64,000 nt of DNA from Lumbricus rubellus (GCA_945859605.1 OX243817.1:20249718-20313717), one strand, 5' to 3'. Shown: positions 11,478 to 22,774, counted from the stretch's first letter. Made by a program: numbers and translations. Notes: generated from the sequence alone by a model not told the origin.

Positions 11478-12314
11478 AACACATGCTTTTTCAATGTTTC
11501 TGAACAGTATTTTCTCATAAACAACTAATGTTTAGTATTTCAAAAAGTAAAAGTTGCTATTTGTACATCTTTGTTTCTTCCAGGCAGATATTTCAGCAGT
11601 TATCAATGAATCAATTACAAACAGTTTCCACGTAATTGAAGCTTCTCTGTAATTGATACAAGCGTCAATGCGTCAACAAGCCGTAGTCACTGGAATTGTG
11701 TCATATTTTCTGTACTTTTATTTCTGCACAAATGGTTACTTTTTGAATATTTTTTAAAAACACATTAATGGTTTTGAGGTTTAAAATGTCAGTTTCAGCC
11801 CTGGCCCCTGCGTTAGCATTGTAGTAACTTGCAGATTTTTTTATGTCATGCAGATCTACAGTGTACTGTGTGTAGAATTCATGTCTTAATACAATACGAC
11901 TACAGCTGTTTAATCAATGCATGCTAATTTGAAATACTGTAATATTATTTGTGATATCTTTGACACTGTGACTAACCTGCTTAAAGTGTTTTCGTCTTCT
12001 TTTCTGTTGTAAAGTTCATTTTAAGTTAGCACAAAAATTTCCTAATAAGATAATCACTTCAAGTTCAATCAATTAAATCGCTTTAAATATTGTTATATGG
12101 TCAAAATTGTATGCAATAATTGTAAGCAATAATATTCACTTGCATTGTGCTTTTCATTTTTTTAGTAATTATTATCAATAATTAACAAGATATAACTTTG
12201 CGGAGGGCCCATCACAAATTTATGGGGGCCCGAATATATTTAAAGATCCGGGGCCCATGATTTTACACTTTTACCACTGGTTGTAGAGGTGGTCAACACC
12301 GACGACCGACCCTA
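11478..12314. other. hAT-B 3' flank, with a possible terminus near 12256
   Basis: No coding sequence. The end of this stretch, 'ggggcccgaatatattt' then 'gatccggggcccat', reads like the right end of a hAT whose terminal repeat begins CAGGGCC. A second similar motif, 'cagccctggcccc', lies at about 11798. I could not find a matching left end. Confidence 0.4.
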
Positions 12315-13100
12315 GTGTATACTGAATCTGAGTCATCGGGCATCGCTATAATCTCGGGCAATCGTCTAGTCAGACGTCAGCTGCAGAATCAGAACCAGGC
12401 GGCTAACACTAGCGCTGACCCTGAATGCCTACAACACCTAGAGCCCGTATTGATTCGCCCTCGTATTGCGAGACATGCGGTCCAGCATAGCAGTCTGACT
12501 CGCTTCGGGTGCCTCAATATACGATCAGTAAACAACAAGGTCGATGACATCAGACTACTAATTGAGGAGGAGAAGCTGAGCGTGCTTGCCCTGACCGAGA
12601 TGTGGCACGAGGACTCTGACTGCGTAACCATCAAGCGTATCCGTGGCCTGGGACTGAACGTGTTGGAAGCTGCCAGGCCGATCGACGACAAGCGGCGCCA
12701 GGGAAAGGTTAAATTTGTCAACCATGGCGGCGTTGCCATCGTCGCCAAGCATGGCGTCGCCTTGTCAAAGATTGATATTAAACAGAAGACAACGTCGTTT
12801 GAGTTCCTGTGCTGCAGGACGACCTCAGGAGGCTCCAGTCATTTACTCGTCGTCCTTTACCGACCTGGGTCACAGCCAATAACACCGCTGTTTTTCAACG
12901 AGTTTTCTTCACTTCTGTCAGCACTCGCCAGTATGTCTATTCCTATCACCATCACTGGAGACATAAACATCCATCTCGAGCGACCGTTGGACCCAGATGT
13001 AGTCAAATACAACACGATCCTATCAACCTATGGTTTCCAACAACATGTACAGATTCCAACTCATCGACTGGGCGGTCTACTGGATCATGTGATCACCTGA
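12315..13100 (+). pseudogene. L2/CR1-type LINE AP endonuclease domain fragment
   Basis: A 261-codon frame with the apurinic endonuclease landmarks: CLNIRSVNNKVDDI (about residue 66), LALTEMWHEDSD (catalytic Glu), GGVAIVAK, LLVVLYRPGS, ITGDINIHLE (catalytic Asp/Asn), and ends at LLDHVIT just short of the SDH motif. The wording fits the L2/CR1/Jockey group and not the L1/Tx1 copies elsewhere in the window. The RT domain does not follow; unrelated sequence starts at 13100. A fragment of a similar RT is at 21680-22050. Confidence 0.85.
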
Positions 13101-13700
13101 GAGCAAGAATGAAAAAGATGTATAAAGATATGCAAACGGAAAAGTTTAATCTTCAGCTGATAAATAGAGATCTGAACGATCTGCAACGAGCATGTGAGAA
13201 TGGACACAATCTATATACGGTGAAGGCCGCTTTGTGGTTCTGGCCTACCTTGTTTCGCAATGACCAAACCACCTTGTAAAGCACATTTAGAACATAACCG
13301 CCACCCTCTACTAATTATCCTTGACAGGCTAAATCGTTGAGGGTAGCGGGGACGTTTGTTCGATAGGACTGACAAGTGCGGTTAGTTTCAACTAGAGAGA
13401 GGAAAGGTGACCCTCACGGTATCTGTGAATGAGCACAGCCGCTTAATTGCGGGGTAGTAGTGGCTTCTAGATAAGTGATCTAGCGTTGATTTCGATTTTG
13501 ATGAATATGAACTTGAAGTGATGGGTTTTCTCGGTTTTTATTTCCAGAACTGGCAAGACTGAGATAATATTTCTGTGGAGATAATAATGGCATTCTTTAT
13601 CGCTTAAAAATTGAGTGCTCCAGATTTCAAATGAAAAGGCACAGCATTTATAATCAGTACAATGCTGATCACTTAGTCTGCCCTCCTTCTTTTCATCAAG
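13101..13700. other. Unassigned spacer with a short helical coding scrap
   Basis: 13106-13190 could encode a charged helical segment (RARMKKMYKDMQTEKFNLQL) but stops soon after. The rest has no recognisable gene or repeat. Confidence 0.35.
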
Positions 13701-13739
13701 GTGTATTTACTGTTGCATGAAGAGACAATACTGATCACA

Positions 13740-14512
13740 ACTTGAGCTCCAATGCTGCTCAATCATCATTTCATGGAACTGCCATTTCATCAATGCAAGT
13801 TTCCAAGCTCAGAATTAAATGGCATTGATGGAGCTTTTCAGAATGTCAATTTGCAAGGTGCATCAGATGATGCTTTGCCAAATTCATAAACACAGGTCCC
13901 ACCATGTTTTTTTTACCAAGCATAGATCCAGTAATTCTACAGGCACATTTTTCACTAAGATTAAGTGAGCACATTGATAATGCATCTGCAGAGTTGGTTG
14001 GGCAAAGTCAAAGATTGCATAGAGAATAATATTGAACCTGTGAATGTTACATGGGCAGGCTATCATGCCTATAAATTCATAATCTATTCGTGTGACGTAT
14101 CCACTGCCAAGTTGGTAAGTTTTGCTATGCTGCCTTTGTTCAAATATTCTGCTCGTGAAGCAGCCATGATTCGCATTGTATGTCTATTTTTGAAGTTGCC
14201 GCCAAACATTTAAATCCAAGTCAGTGCCCTGTCATAACTTTTGACCAGCCTCTGTTTGCTTTAGCTAAGCAAATTCAATGGCATTGGCCTAAGAGTTTTG
14301 GAGAAGACAAATTTGTGGTAATGATGGGCGGACTACATATTGAGATGGCTTCATTCATGGTTAGAGGGAACGGGATGGGTTCAATGGTTGGTGCAAGCTG
14401 GTGTAGCTATTGCTGTTGCAGAAGCTTTCATTCATGCATCGCATGTGAAACGTACTCATGATGCCCATACAGCAACAGTTGCATCTCTGTATATATTTCT
14501 CTTAGGTGAGCA
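13740..14512 (+). pseudogene. Middle part of the uncharacterised 'MMGGLHIEM' family protein (ORF A)
   Basis: Broken across frames but readable in order: VNVTWAGYHAYK (14038-14073), LPLFKYSAREAAMI (14130-14172), LNPSQCPVITFDQPLFALAK (14211-14270), MMGGLHIEMA (14322-14351), GWVQ-LVQAGVA and ASHVKRTHDAH (14374-14470). I recall the same ordered motifs (PVI.DQPL+A+AK..QW..P / GED+FVVM+GGLHIEM / GSGW...L..A / SH+.RTR.AHQ) from high-copy uncharacterised invertebrate proteins. At least three frameshifts are needed, so it is dead. No catalytic motif is known to me. Confidence 0.6.
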
Positions 14513-15237
14513 TAAAATAATTTATGTGAAGTGGTGCCAGACAATAATCTGTCATTTGAGGAATAACGTAAACAGCAGGAAAATTCTTCAGTACAATTAA
14601 AATATTGGAATACCGTTTTAGAAGTTCACCTATTGGTTCTCACATTTGTGTGATCATTGCGAGCAGCCAGTTTTGATCTGTATGTTGATTCCCTGCAGAA
14701 ATTAGCTCTACGGTTTTTGGGTAGGACCAGACCAACTATGGGTATCTGACTGTCTGTACATGTTTGAGACATGCTGTACATTGCACACACACATCCAGAC
14801 ATTGCAAATGAATTTGCAGCTGGAAACTTCAGTTTCCAAGTCACACAGAAAATTCTCTAGTATATTGTTACAGGTTGCTGTTACATTTACCTGTTGCCTC
14901 TGTGTGTCTGCCTATCTGAAACCTTTAGTAGGATGGTCAGGAGGGACCATGTGTGGGCGAGTGCACCTGAGAGTTAGTGAGGAGTTCCATAGGCTAGTTT
15001 TGGCGGTAAGACTGGTTGTCTTGGTGTATGGAATGTCAGTCTGTTACTGTTTGACTGAACAACATTATACTAACTAGCTGTCGATGTATTACTTAATATG
15101 GCTGGTTGGATCCTGGAAGGGGATCGGTAGTCTGTCAGAAACTGTATATAAACCTGTGCTTTGACAGAATAAAGGAACCTGTTGTGAAACTGAACTGATG
15201 TTGCTGTCGCTGGGACCTTTCGCGAGTGAGAATCATG
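14513..15237. other. Insertion inside ORF A, possibly a solo LTR
   Basis: The two coding pieces on either side belong to one protein, so this stretch has been inserted or has replaced about 150 codons. It contains a TATA-like 'tgtatataaacc' (about 15143) followed about 25 bp later by AATAAA (15168-15173), an arrangement seen in LTRs of retroelements. I could not define TG...CA ends or a target duplication. Confidence 0.3.
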
Positions 15238-15975
15238 AGGCGACATACAACAATATCCATTGATCAAGCACATGAACAGTTGAATGCCATCATTAAAGGT
15301 GATGGTGGCGCAATTGGCATTATTGAAACACTAACTCGCTGAATTATTACAGGACCAGAAATAATGACTCTCATACATGAATTTGAAAATGGTGAAAACA
15401 GCAAGTCCAGTGATATTCAACATCATGAACAAAAACCAGCTTGCCAAAAACATTTAAAGATGTGACGAAACTCCTAAAGGCCTTTGAGGATGATAATCCT
15501 CTTGTACAGACAATATTAGCAGATGACCTTATGTCATTAGTCATGCACTGGCAGACATTGCTGTTCACAAACCTGTCACGACAGCTTATGAAATAGGCAG
15601 TTTCCAGTTTAAGAAAAGTTTTAAGAGAGACTTCAAGGTTCTATCTCTCTTCTTACACCTCTTCCAAGAAATAAGTTGCCATTGTTTTCTTTTAAACCAT
15701 TATCAAAGAAATGAGATTCCAAAAGCATGAAAGTAAGAGAACTTAAAACAGATTGTGGGTTGTTTTCAAAACTTATACATAGCACGTCAATCTATAAATG
15801 GAGGTTTGGATGAGTTATTTAGGCATGAAAATTATAATCAGTCCTATCCACCATCCATTTCAGATCGAGGAAAATTAAGATTTGGTATAAAATCTGACTT
15901 TTTAGCCTGTTTCGAATCTGACCTAGCAAATCTTCATATTGATACTTATGTTTTCAGGGCTCGATTTAAGCATGG
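15238..15975 (+). pseudogene. C-terminal part of the uncharacterised 'MMGGLHIEM' family protein (ORF A)
   Basis: Reads SIDQAHEQLNAIIKGDGGA (15261-15316), ITGPEIMTLIHEFE (15349-15390), HHEQ.PACQK (15419-15450), LADDLMSLV (15512-15540), PLFSF (15682-15700), then LKTDCGLFSKLYIARQSINGG and GKLRFGIKSDFLACFE (15740-15920). These follow the earlier pieces in the order I recall for this uncharacterised family. Frameshifts occur near 15450, 15560 and 15740. The expected last part is absent; the tyrosine recombinase frame begins about 190 bp further on, same strand. Confidence 0.6.
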
Positions 15976-16149
15976 GCTACACGGACTCCAGCCCAGAGGC
16001 AACCACCACTTAGGGGCCACCAGTTGAAGTTTTTTTATTCACTGCATGCACGCTCCATCTCACAATTGAAGAGATTTTAACAGAATTGCAATTCGATCTT
16101 TATCAGCGAGTGGTACATTTGTAGCTATAACTTTGTGGAAAAGCAGTAC

Positions 16150-17404
16150 GAGAAGGGTGCAGCAATTTGAAGCAACAGTGTGATGACTTTTTGGATATTG
16201 CCAAAGAAGACTGGAAACTGCAAGTCTCAACGCAGGCTAGACAGACCATCGAAGAACGAAAGTGGAATTGTCCTAAGAAGTTACCATTAGCCAGCGATCT
16301 GAAACTGCTGAACACATATCTGATTAAGAAAGTTGCTGAAGCAGAAACCAGCCTTGCTTTATCGCCAAGTTCTGATAAGTGGAGGACATTGGCATCATGT
16401 ACTTTAGCCAGGATCGTACTGTTCAACAGACGCAGAAGTGGTAAAGTTCAGAGGATGACTCTATCTCTGTACAAGAACATGGTGAAGTCAAATGCTGATG
16501 TGCAAGGCAAAGTGTATGAATCGCTTTCGCCTGTAGAAAAAAGTTTGTTGAACAATTTTTACCACGTGGTTATCAGGGGGAAAAGTAATCGAGGAGTTCC
16601 TGTTTTGTTTACGCCAGACATGCATAAATCTACAGAACTCTTAGTCAGGCTCGAGGACCTTGTGGCTTTTCGAGTAACAATAACTACGTTTTTGCTCGTT
16701 CGGGCAACTCAGCAACACCATTAAGAGCCAGAGACATCTTGCAGGAGTTAGGCAAAGAATGTGGTGCAGAGAAACCTGAATTGATAACCTCAGTAGGTCT
16801 TCGGAAGCATGTCGCAACGATTTCTCAGCTGCTGAATCTTCACGGTCATGAATTGGACCTCCTTGCCAAGTTCATGGGTCACGACATTCGCGTCTATAGG
16901 GAGTATTACAGGCTGCCCGAGGACACTATGATGGTGGCTAAGCTCAGTAAAGTGTTGATGCTTATGGAACGTGGTGATGTGAAACGTTTCTATGGAAAGA
17001 CTTTGGATGAGATCAATATTGACGACGACGATGATGATGATGATAAAGACATAAATTCAGATGCTGAAATGATGGGTGAAAACCACACTGATGATGATGA
17101 TGGTGATGCCGATGGGGAAGAGATGGAAACTTGCAATCATGATGTTCTTGACAAGGGCCAGAATCAAGACATTACTAATTCAAGAAGAGAATACAGGACG
17201 TGGTCAAAAGAGGAAAAAGACGCAGTTACCAGGCAGTTCTCTGGATTCATAACAAAAATGAAATATCCAAGGCAACTAGACTGCTTGAATGCAAAAGCTA
17301 AAGAGCCATCGCTCAACAGTCGCACCTGGAAAAGCCTAAAGTTTTATGTAAACACCCAGATTAATAAATTTAAGTCAAAGAGTTGCCGCAAGTCTTACAA
17401 CTAG
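16150..17404 (+). pseudogene. Tyrosine-recombinase-like protein (ORF B), one frameshift
   Basis: Two adjoining frames (16167-16724 and 16739-17404) are joined by a frameshift near 16655-16680; across it the sequence reads NNYVFARSGNSATPLRARD. The second frame carries the recombinase C-terminal box: GLRKHVAT (candidate catalytic Arg/His, about 16799-16822) and FMGHDIRVYREYY (His and nucleophile Tyr candidates, about 16873-16911). Acidic runs (DDDDDDDD) and a lysine-rich tail follow. The first half has NRRRSGKVQRMTL. Tyrosine recombinases cut and rejoin DNA through a 3'-phosphotyrosine link and mobilise Cryptons and DIRS elements. Its place directly after ORF A on the same strand suggests a two-gene unit. 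Confidence 0.65.
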
Positions 17405-18282
17405 TGATCTGTGGCTGTTGAAAGTTGTCGGTTTACATTTTTAAGTTCTGTTACAGGTTTTCACACTACATGCACTGCTCTGTATGATATAATAATTAAT
17501 AGATGTATTGTTAGAAATTATGTTGCTCTAAAATCTCGGAACCTTTGTGCTGGAATTTTCTAAATTACTGTCATGGTTTTTTTGTATTCTGCAAGTTCAC
17601 AGAGTAACTGCAGCTGTAGTTTTTAAATTTAATTAGTTCACAGGTTGTCTACAAGAATGTTGTTACAATTGCAGTTAGAACTTAATGATTATTGACCTTT
17701 CATCATGGCTCTTGTGCTGACTCTGTCATGACTTGTGTTCACAGTTTGCATAAATTTCATTGAAGTATTGTTGTAAAAGAGCAGATGAACAACAGAAACA
17801 GAAGCATTGTTTTTTCCTAACGCTCAGTTGTCAATTTATAAGCAGGTATTCTAGTACAAATTGTGTTAATTTAAGACCATTTATGCCTGATTATGTTAAT
17901 ATTATTCCTACTGCACAATCTGTTGGCAGAAGCATTAGTCAGATTTTCCCATGCAATGTAACGTGAAAAGATGAAAGTAGAAAACTGTCTGGTAACTGCT
18001 TCTTTCTCGTGTTTTTTTCTTTGATTGAGATCATTCTTAATTTCTTGTAATTATGGAAATCTCTGGCGTTGGTCTATTATACTATGGAATTTTACAGTTG
18101 CACATTGTTACAGTCTGTAATAGTCTGCGAATAAGATGTGAATTTAAAAAGTCTGATATTGTAAATGGTGAATATTGAGCATATACCGATCGGCTGATTT
18201 AAGTCAAGTGCTTTGAGAAATATGAAAATGGAATTTTATTCTGCAATGCCGACATGGATTTTGTACTCAATGGCAAGCCAGT
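17405..18282. other. Non-coding region downstream of the recombinase
   Basis: No frame longer than about 70 codons looks real. T-rich and AT-rich. It may contain the 3' UTR and downstream end of the recombinase unit, but no terminal structure was identified. Confidence 0.4.
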
Positions 18283-18365
18283 TTAACTCTTTCCCGCCGG
18301 ATGGGGTCACCCGTGACCCCATAAACAGCATAGGTATCAAAACAATTCCGGCTGGAATGAGTTAA
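18283..18365. mobile_element. Very small piggyBac-type MITE with TTAA on both sides
   Basis: TTAA at 18283-18286 and 18362-18365 bound a 75-bp core. The core begins CTCTTTCCCGCCGGA and ends, on the opposite strand, CTCATTCCAGCCGGA: 13 of 15 bases match. Just inside the left end is a strong inverted repeat, GGGGTCAC-CC-GTGACCCC (18304-18321). TTAA target duplication plus short terminal inverted repeats are the signature of piggyBac elements and their MITEs; 83 bp is unusually short. Confidence 0.7.
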
Positions 18366-19394
18366 TGAATATTTTAGGTTTTCCAGGCACGAGCTTTGTC
18401 ACGAGTGGCAAGACAATTACATGTACAACTAATTTCTTGTTTCTGCATATATCCCAAGTTGTACTAATACGATGTGAGTTATAACATTGAAAGACCAGTT
18501 TCAATGCAAAATATATCTGATCCTGGGAATGTGTGTGTCGTGCATGAAAGTGTGATGTGATATCTTGCCCATGTTTGGAAAAAAGCACTATTCAATAGAA
18601 AATACAGCTTGCTTCCCTCTTCTTTTATCCAGTTACTGTGGTTACGTGTGCATCCTGTTAGACTAGACCTATTATTTAGACATCTGTATAAGTTACAGCT
18701 TATGTTTGCTTTTATGTTCAGATGTTTACATATCATGCTTCTCATTCCTTGGTTACACTGCATTGAAGCAAATGTATAATTGCTTCACTAGTTTTAGTGC
18801 CAGCATATTGCAGTTAAGAAAGATAGTTTGCTTTTGTTAAGTGGATCTCCTGTCTCACTTTGGTGTCCCTTTGGATTCATAGAAGCGCTATCATTTTTCC
18901 TACAATGTAAATTTCAATGTCACTGGATCAATAAATGATTTATTGATTGCTTACAGAATTTCTTTCGGGTCGTAAAACCTCTGATGAGTTGTTTCTGCTT
19001 TTTATGTGCAATTACAAATGTTTTGTTATGTAATGCAATTAGTAATTTCTATTCCGCAGGTCACGGCCGTGGCCATTCAGTAGCGCTGCCAGAGTGATTA
19101 TTATCAGGAGAAAAATAAGTCTTAAGAAGATAGATGTAGGTAGTGATTCCCCCCAAAATAATAAATAGGCTAATGGTGAAGGAAGGATCGAGTTTGAACG
19201 ATATTGGCCGTAGCTCGTGGAACAAACAAGTCAGCCCTGTCCAGAGAGCGGACTTTATATTGGATCCGGACAGAAGAGGAAGCCAGTGTAGTTGGTGACC
19301 ATATACGAGAGCATTTAGGCATGAGAGCAATCAAGTGTGGGTATACCGTGTGATAAAAAAATCAAAACATAACACAACAGTTAAAATTAAACTG

Positions 19395-19690
19395 AAATTA
19401 ATTGGAACATGTGTGTATGTATACCATAACATCTACATTCAACATGTCCAGCCAACACATTGAAAAAGGCTGTCTAGCATCCTCTGTGAGAACACCATCT
19501 AGTTCAGTTCTAGCAATAATGCAGAAATATTAAATGGAATAATATTGCATCAAAGCAAAAAGTGATAGATAAATTAATTTAATTGAAACATATCTGCATG
19601 TATCATAACATCTGCATTTAACACCATGTCCAGCGCTTTAATATAAGACTGTCTAACATGTTCTACGAGACGTTATCTAAATCAGTGTAA
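19395..19690. repeat. Diverged tandem duplication, unit about 180 bp
   Basis: The block with 'catgtgtgtatgtatacc', 'ataacatctacattcaac', 'gactgtctag' and 'gtgagaacaccatctag' (19405-19502) recurs as 'catatctgcatgtatc', 'ataacatctgcatttaac', 'gactgtctaac' and 'ctacgagacgttatctaa' (19587-19681). The copies are diverged with indels. Nature unknown. Confidence 0.6.
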
Positions 19691-20057
19691 ATTTATGTCG
19701 ACGAGGGTTTCGCTATATACTGAGTCAGAATTTGCTGCTAGATCTATTTGCGTCTCATTCGAGCACTCTAGACACACACACTTGCACACCGTTGCCAAGC
19801 GTGCTACTTATTTTTCAGCCCGCATCTTCATACAGAATCCGAGAACGCCCTCGGATTGACGATCTCGCATATGATCAATAGATGTTATTGGCTATAGTTA
19901 AAATAGCAAGAGGTGTATCTTTTCAATTCGACGGTTTTCATTGGCTACTCATCAAGACGACGATTTTGATACATAGACCGCCCCTCTAGCCCCACGTGGT
20001 CCACGCGTTCTCTAAGCGGATGTAGGAAACCACGCTCTCGTTTGTGCATACTAGGCA

Positions 20058-20083
20058 TGTGTGTGTGTGTGTGTGTGTGTGTG
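20058..20083. repeat. (TG)13 microsatellite
   Basis: An uninterrupted 26-base TG dinucleotide run, directly visible. Confidence 0.95.
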
Positions 20084-20309
20084 ATATTTATATGTGATAT
20101 CTTCAGCAGCTGCTGTTGACAGAATAGCTTACTTTTAACTCAAGGCGATAGAGATAGCCTTTTGATGTACGCAGAATGGCAGATACAGTGTGTTTTCCTG
20201 GACTCGGTCCGCATGCAGTCAGACAACGAACAGATCATCGAGGTCTCATTCGCTGGTCAGCCGTCAGCGCACTGAACTCCACCTGACCACAAGTATCATT
20301 TTAACTGGC

Positions 20310-21108
20310 TAAATTTGAACCGAATAGGTGATCGACATAAGGGCACTAATAGACCTAGTGGGTCTCAAAAACGCAAATTGAGTAAAGAGAAAGCATGTCA
20401 AAATGAGAAAGCACTTGCAAAGACAATGCGTATTACTGCATTTATTCAGGCAACAGCTAGAAGTACCGTACATCTGCTACCACCGTGGATAACGTTCAAA
20501 ATGCAGGCTCATCTGAAATGTTTCATGGATTAAATAATTTTCTTAACATCAATGAACTCGATATAAAAAACGGTTGTGGTCAGTCATATGAAAATGCATC
20601 TGATATGAGTGGAAAGTACAATGGGTTGCAAGTCAAAGTAATTGAACTGAATCCGCTTGCTGCTTGGATACCATGTGCAGCACATTCTTTGAATCTGGTT
20701 GGACTTGCTGCAGCTGAATGCTGCACCGCTGCAGCTGAATGCTGCACCGCTGCAGCTGAATGCTGCACCGCTGCAGCAGCATTTTTCAGTTTCCTTGAGG
20801 ATCTGTATGTCTTCTTTACATCATCCACTCGTCAATTTGAAATTCTTTCAAAATGTCTAGCAGGTCATGGGGGTCAGACATGTGTACCCAAGAGGATAAA
20901 CACAACGTGTTGGTCGTGCCAATCTGATGCTACAAAGGCTCTGGCACTAGGCTACAAGAAAATTGACAATGCATTGATAACCATCTCAGACAACCCCAAA
21001 GAACTTGCAGAAGTGAGATGCAAAGCAGCTGGTATCCATGCGTGCATGTCGATGTTGGAGACAGGGATACATGTTTTCTTTTGGAACGACATATTGGGGG
21101 CGAGCTGC
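20310..21108 (+). pseudogene. ZMYM1-type hAT transposase fragment with an expanded AAECC repeat
   Basis: The N-terminal frame (20315-20533) reads NRPSGSQKRKLSKEKA, typical of the start of ZMYM/TTF-type hAT transposases. A second frame (20485-21105) reads IKNGCGQSYENASDMSGKYNG, WIPCAAHSLNLVG, then AAECC three times, FFSFLEDLYVFF, CVPKRINTTCWSC and ETGIHVFFWNDILG. The middle (catalytic N-terminal portion and TTF finger) is deleted between the two. The AAECC repeat comes from three perfect 21-bp units at 20707-20769. At about 21108 the sequence changes to an unrelated acidic frame. Confidence 0.8.
20707..20769 (+). repeat. Three perfect 21-bp tandem units in the hAT frame
   Basis: The unit 'gctgcagctgaatgctgcac' plus c is repeated three times without error, then decays into GCTGCAGCAGCA. 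It encodes AAECCTA-type heptapeptides, keeping the frame. Relatives of this transposase, as I recall them, have a single AAECC. Confidence 0.9.
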
Positions 21109-21600
21109 ATGTTCTGCCAGAACTTACAGAAACGCCAACTCAGCCGCTGGAAATCGTGGACTTCGGAGAAGAAGTGGAGCCGTGTCTCGACATTCCCCTC
21201 CCGCTGGCCTGTAGTCCTTTCTGCGCACTTCGTCCAAACGAAGAACCGTTTGCAACCGAGATAGAAGAGACTGTATCAATGCCGATGGAGAGAGACTACG
21301 GAGAGCCGACTCTGGAACAAAAGAGAATGGTCGCGCGCGTGAACAATGAGTTTATCTCGATGGATCGTTTCGTGGAGCGCGTGCGTGAAAGGTACCCTTC
21401 GTTCCCACTGTCTATGGCGCGAGAACTGTACGAGCTAGCTGGGGCGCCCTCCTTCTGTACGTCCGGTGGCATTGGCATGCCGCGTATCGATCCGTCCGCC
21501 CGAACCGGACTATGAGGAGCTCTGGCCGGAAATCGATCTAACCGATCCTATGTGGAACGAGGACGCTGTTTCCACTGAAAAGTCGAGTCACAACAGGTAC
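21109..21600 (+). CDS. Small acidic ORF of unknown family (acidic family member 1)
   Basis: Open to 21515 in the frame that reads EVEPCLDIPLPLACSPF, EIEETVSMP, LEQKRMVARVNNEF, SMDRFVERVRERYPSF and ARELYELAG. After 21490 a neighbouring frame continues with PPEPDYEELWPEIDLTD and an acidic end. The block [ST]x[DE]RFVE[RK][VI] ... [MI][AI]R.. then PP is shared with the two copies near 60460 and 60890, and the PP.P..ELW.. ending resembles 34540-34640. No known domain is recognised. It abuts the hAT fragment upstream and an L2/CR1 RT fragment downstream, so it may be a cargo gene or the regulatory ORF of an unidentified element. Confidence 0.4.
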
Positions 21601-21679
21601 ACCCCACATTTAAACAATCATATGTAAAAAAATATAAACTTGTCGCTTTCAATGTCAAGGAAGAAAGATAAGATAACGT

Positions 21680-22050
21680 TACTTTCTCATGTAAAATACT
21701 GGAATGCATTGTTGCCGACCAGCTGATTGCTTATTTGAATATGAATGAATTGATTCCGTCGCAGCAGTCGGGTTTCTGTCGGAATCATTCCACGAATACT
21801 CTCTTGCTTCGACTCTTGTCTGACTTCTAAGGCGCAATCGACCGTGGTCAAGTCACTCTTCTTGCCCTCTTTGACGTAAACTCTGCCTTTGACTCGGTGG
21901 ACCATTCCATTCTCCAGCGGCATCACTTCTTTTGGCTTGGTGGACCAGCCCCTTGACTGGCTTATATCCTTTTTAGTTGACCGTTCTGTGTGGTCCTCGG
22001 GTTGCCCATCCAAGCGTGGCGCATGCGAGATGTACAAAAGTTTCAACCAG
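21680..22050 (+). pseudogene. L2/CR1-type LINE reverse transcriptase fragment
   Basis: Reads VLECIVADQLIAYLN, LIPSQQSGFCRNHSTNT, LLALFDVNSAFDSVDHSIL and a broken remainder. The QSGFR-like and LFDxxxAFDSVDH blocks are RT motifs of the CR1/L2/Jockey group. Several stops and frameshifts. It could be from the same kind of element as the endonuclease at 12315-13100. Confidence 0.8.
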
Positions 22051-22774
22051 TAAAAACAGCGTCTACCATTAACGTCTGAACGCTGGAGCCTTAGTGCAGT
22101 TCCATGTGTGTGAACTTATGACGTAGCCTGCCGAGGAATCAGCTGAGTAATAAAGTTTGACTTCTGGCTGAGGCTTCAAATACGAAACATCTTGACCAAT
22201 GGACCTGCCAAACTTTTGTTTATTTATGCCAATTTTAAATGTTTTAAAGTGTTAGATTCCGTCCTAACCGCAGCAGAAAAGAGAAAAAGAACGATTGACG
22301 TAAAATGACGAAACAAAGGAGGTAAAGACGACAACGGGTGGTCAGTCGTTCGGCGTAGGTCGCTGAATGACGAGTCCACGAGCACGAACAACACAAGGGT
22401 CGACAAAGACTCAGTGTCAGTATACGCCACAAATTCGTGCAAGATATTCAGATCTATATTATTTATTATAAGGCATAATTTTAACGGCAGAAACGAATGT
22501 TAAATATCAATCGATGGACCGCGTTTAATCCTATAGTGCTTCTGACTACAGTACGGACAGGAATTTGTTTTTGGGATTGTACAGTTATAACGAAATGATC
22601 ATGTGATGTTGTTTAACATCAGTGCACAGTAGGCATAGACTTTATTCTATAATTTGCGAGAAGGAATCAGCCCAGATTCTTAGCAGAATTGTATGTTTAT
22701 AGCAGCAGAATATTACAGCGAAGGAATTGTTGACTGCATTATTACAGACAGATCATAGAGTTTTAAAGCGTTAG
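22051..22774. other. Non-coding spacer
   Basis: No recognisable gene. Several short frames on the minus strand (22224-22442) are low-quality and overlap one another; I see no repeat structure. Confidence 0.4.

Larger units (their letters stand above)
18366..20309. other. Non-coding region with a duplicated segment and a microsatellite
   Basis: No gene recognised. It contains the tandemly duplicated block at 19395-19690 and the TG repeat at 20058-20083. From 19700 to 20300 the base composition becomes more mixed, with CCAAT-like and GC-rich stretches that could be a promoter for the hAT gene that follows, though no clear core promoter was seen. Confidence 0.4.

Noticed and set aside
20580..20828. 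Minus-strand frame with AAAVQHS repeats
   Set aside because: Shadow of the three 21-bp units in the hAT gene.
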